From Planctomycetota bacterium (GTDB lineage Bacteria > Planctomycetota > Planctomycetia > Pirellulales > Thermoguttaceae), in the NCBI GenBank assembly GCA_023397045.1, contig JAEWUR010000695.1:1-5715 (forward strand): a DNA stretch of 5,715 nucleotides, in the 5' to 3' direction. Shown in pieces: positions 4,625-5,715 of the stretch. A program made the translations under genes and the position numbers. The stretch's first letter is position 1, and every line of letters starts with the position of its first letter. A model generated the notes under the pieces. That model had not been told where the DNA came from. It ran no database searches and was given only the letters and a program-made list of their open reading frames with translations.

Positions 4625-5580
4625 TGCGTTTTTTCCCGCACCGCTTCACACAACGCCAAAAACGCGTCGACGCCGAGCGATTCGGCCCGGATTCCGCCGT
4701 CAAGATTCAGCCGCTCCAAAATCGCGTCGACCTCGGGCTTGTCGAGCTGTCCTTTGACAACGCTAAGCAGTTCCGACCGCAGAAACTTCCGGCGATGCAA
4801 AAACATCGCGCGAACGAACTCGTGGAAAAACGCCCGGTCGGGAATCCGCCCACGCAGACTGTCGTCAAGCGTGATCCGCAAAAACGCCGAATCCACCTTC
4901 GGACGCGGAAAAAACACGCTCGGCGGCAACACGCGCAGAAGCTCCGCACGGCACTGCGACTGCACCCAGATGCTTAGGGCCCCGTAATCCTTGCCGCCCG
5001 GTGCGGCCGTGATCCGCTCGGCCACTTCTTTTTGAATCGTCATGGTCATGCTCCGCGGCGGGCAATCCTCGCGCAGCAGATTGCTGACCAGCGGCGTCGC
5101 AATGTTGTAAGGCAGATTCGCCACCAGCTTCAGTTGCCGCCCCGGCGCGGCGGCCAGTTGCTTGGCCACGGCATCAAGCACTTCCGGATTCAACCGATTC
5201 TTATTCTTGAGCGCATCAACCTGAAGCATCACGACGTTGTCGAACCGGTAGAGTTCCTCACTGGCCAACTGGAACATCTGCGAATCGATCTCGACCGTAA
5301 CGACCGCCGCGGCACGCTGCGCCAACATCGCGGTCAGCGAACCCGTCCCGGTGCCAACCTCCAACACGACGTCGCGATCCGAAACCTCGGCCGCCTCAAA
5401 GAGCAAGTCAAGCAGATTCAAATCGATCAAAAAGTTCTGGCCATACTTGATCCGCGGCCGAATGCCCGTCTCCTCAAACCGTTTTTGAAGAAACGACAGC
5501 GTCTGCCGAGACGAACGTAGCACACCTCCAGCGTTTGTCTTTTGGCTCTCGTCTCTCGTCCCTCGTCCCTCGCCCCTCAT
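4612..5580 (-). CDS. ksgA: 16S rRNA (adenine(1518)-N6/adenine(1519)-N6)-dimethyltransferase KsgA/RsmA
   Basis: KsgA uses S-adenosylmethionine to dimethylate two adjacent adenosines in helix 45 of 16S rRNA during late small-subunit assembly. In the 322-residue form used here, GQNFLID (47-53) is the family N-terminal motif, EVGTGTG (74-80) binds SAM, VEID (96-99) carries the acidic ribose contact, DAL (122-124) contacts adenine, and NLPYNI (155-160) is the catalytic NLPY motif. QKEVAERI (183-190) follows, and the C-terminal helical domain spans roughly 215-318. The ATG at 5580 is preferred. AAGGAG lies five nt upstream and the ATG overlaps the ribE stop as ATGA, implying coupled translation. 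GTG 5586 overlaps that ribosome-binding site. GTG 5523 would match family length better but has GGAGG only one nt away. The first 12 residues are encoded by a heptamer array, and the stop comes from a palindromic repeat. Confidence 0.93.
   Translation of the reverse strand: MRGEGRGTRDESQKTNAGGVLRSSRQTLSFLQKRFEETGIRPRIKYGQNFLIDLNLLDLLFEAAEVSDRDVVLEVGTGTGSLTAMLAQRAAAVVTVEIDSQMFQLASEELYRFDNVVMLQVDALKNKNRLNPEVLDAVAKQLAAAPGRQLKLVANLPYNIATPLVSNLLREDCPPRSMTMTIQKEVAERITAAPGGKDYGALSIWVQSQCRAELLRVLPPSVFFPRPKVDSAFLRITLDDSLRGRIPDRAFFHEFVRAMFLHRRKFLRSELLSVVKGQLDKPEVDAILERLNLDGGIRAESLGVDAFLALCEAVREKTQPSP
5546..5580 (-). repeat. Five-unit heptamer array containing the ksgA start codon
   Basis: On the minus strand five contiguous 7-nt units read ATGAGGG, GCGAGGG, ACGAGGG, ACGAGAG and ACGAGAG. 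The first unit carries the ksgA ATG, where the others have ACG or GCG. The array encodes the non-conserved N-terminal residues MRGEGRGTRDES. Because seven is not a multiple of three, loss or gain of one unit would shift the reading frame between this start and the rest of the gene. Confidence 0.88.
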
Positions 5581-5715
5581 TGCCACTCCTTCGCCTCAAC
5601 CAGTCGTTGAACGTATTTCGCCAGCATATCGGTCTCGAGATTCACCTTCCCGCCCGGCTGCAACCGTCCAAGCGTCGTCACGTCCAACGTGAAGGGAATC
5701 AACGCGATGCTGAAT
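5577..5715 (-). CDS. ribE: Riboflavin synthase subunit alpha, C-terminal fragment (cut by window edge)
   Basis: Only the last 45 residues are inside the window. The frame reads from 5714 down to the TGA at 5579-5577. Riboflavin synthase joins two molecules of 6,7-dimethyl-8-ribityllumazine to make riboflavin, the last step of the pathway. The visible residues FSIALIPFTLDVTTLG (1-16 of the fragment), then PGGKVNLETDMLAKYVQRL (20-38), match the end of the second lumazine-binding domain, where IPxTLxxTTL and VNLExDxLAKYVxRL are typical. Its TGA overlaps the ksgA ATG by four nt (ATGA). The gene carries the ksgA ribosome-binding site within its last codons (5586-5591). The start and first domain lie beyond the right edge, so completeness cannot be judged. 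Confidence 0.85.
   Translation of the reverse strand, partial: FSIALIPFTLDVTTLGRLQPGGKVNLETDMLAKYVQRLVEAKEWQ

Noticed and set aside
5032..5520. A 162-codon plus-strand open frame opposite ksgA
   Set aside because: The opposite strand carries all KsgA catalytic motifs without interruption, so this frame is its shadow.

Overview
The window looks like a piece of a GC-rich planctomycete chromosome, probably of the Pirellulales type. This rests on recall of the lineage, not a search. The clues are short dispersed palindromes and heptamer repeats between genes, a XylR-like AraC regulator, loosely packed monocistronic genes, and sparse but clean TATAAT promoters.

Layout, left to right. Positions 1-53 hold a perfect 24-bp inverted repeat, followed by a non-coding leader with a TATAAT box. 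A DegT/DnrJ/EryC1/StrS-type PLP aminotransferase follows (321-1640, +). A repeat-filled gap (1639-1739) with three different period-7 arrays leads to a hydroxypyruvate-isomerase-like TIM-barrel protein (1740-2558, +). A XylR-family regulator comes next (2767-3954, +) with its own extended -10 promoter. It converges on a minus-strand run made of the 3' end of riboflavin synthase alpha (5577-5715, partial), the 16S rRNA dimethyltransferase KsgA/RsmA (4612-5580) and a small nitroreductase (4040-4558).

How the genes work together: ribE and ksgA overlap by 4 nt (ATGA) and are almost certainly co-translated. The nitroreductase, a probable flavoenzyme, follows 53 nt later and may share the transcript, which would put flavin synthesis and flavin use together. 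The plus-strand genes (sugar aminotransferase, sugar/keto-acid isomerase, sugar-sensing regulator) share a carbohydrate theme, but each of the two best-defined promoters serves its own gene, so a single pathway is not shown.

No new defence system, mobile element, CRISPR array or RNA gene is visible. The most unusual signal is how repeats shape gene boundaries. Four copies of a 37-42-nt palindromic element, all in the same orientation, lie at or just past the 3' ends of four genes and supply the stop codons of two. Heptamer arrays of unrelated sequence abut or contain the stop or start codons of three genes, including the start codon of ksgA.
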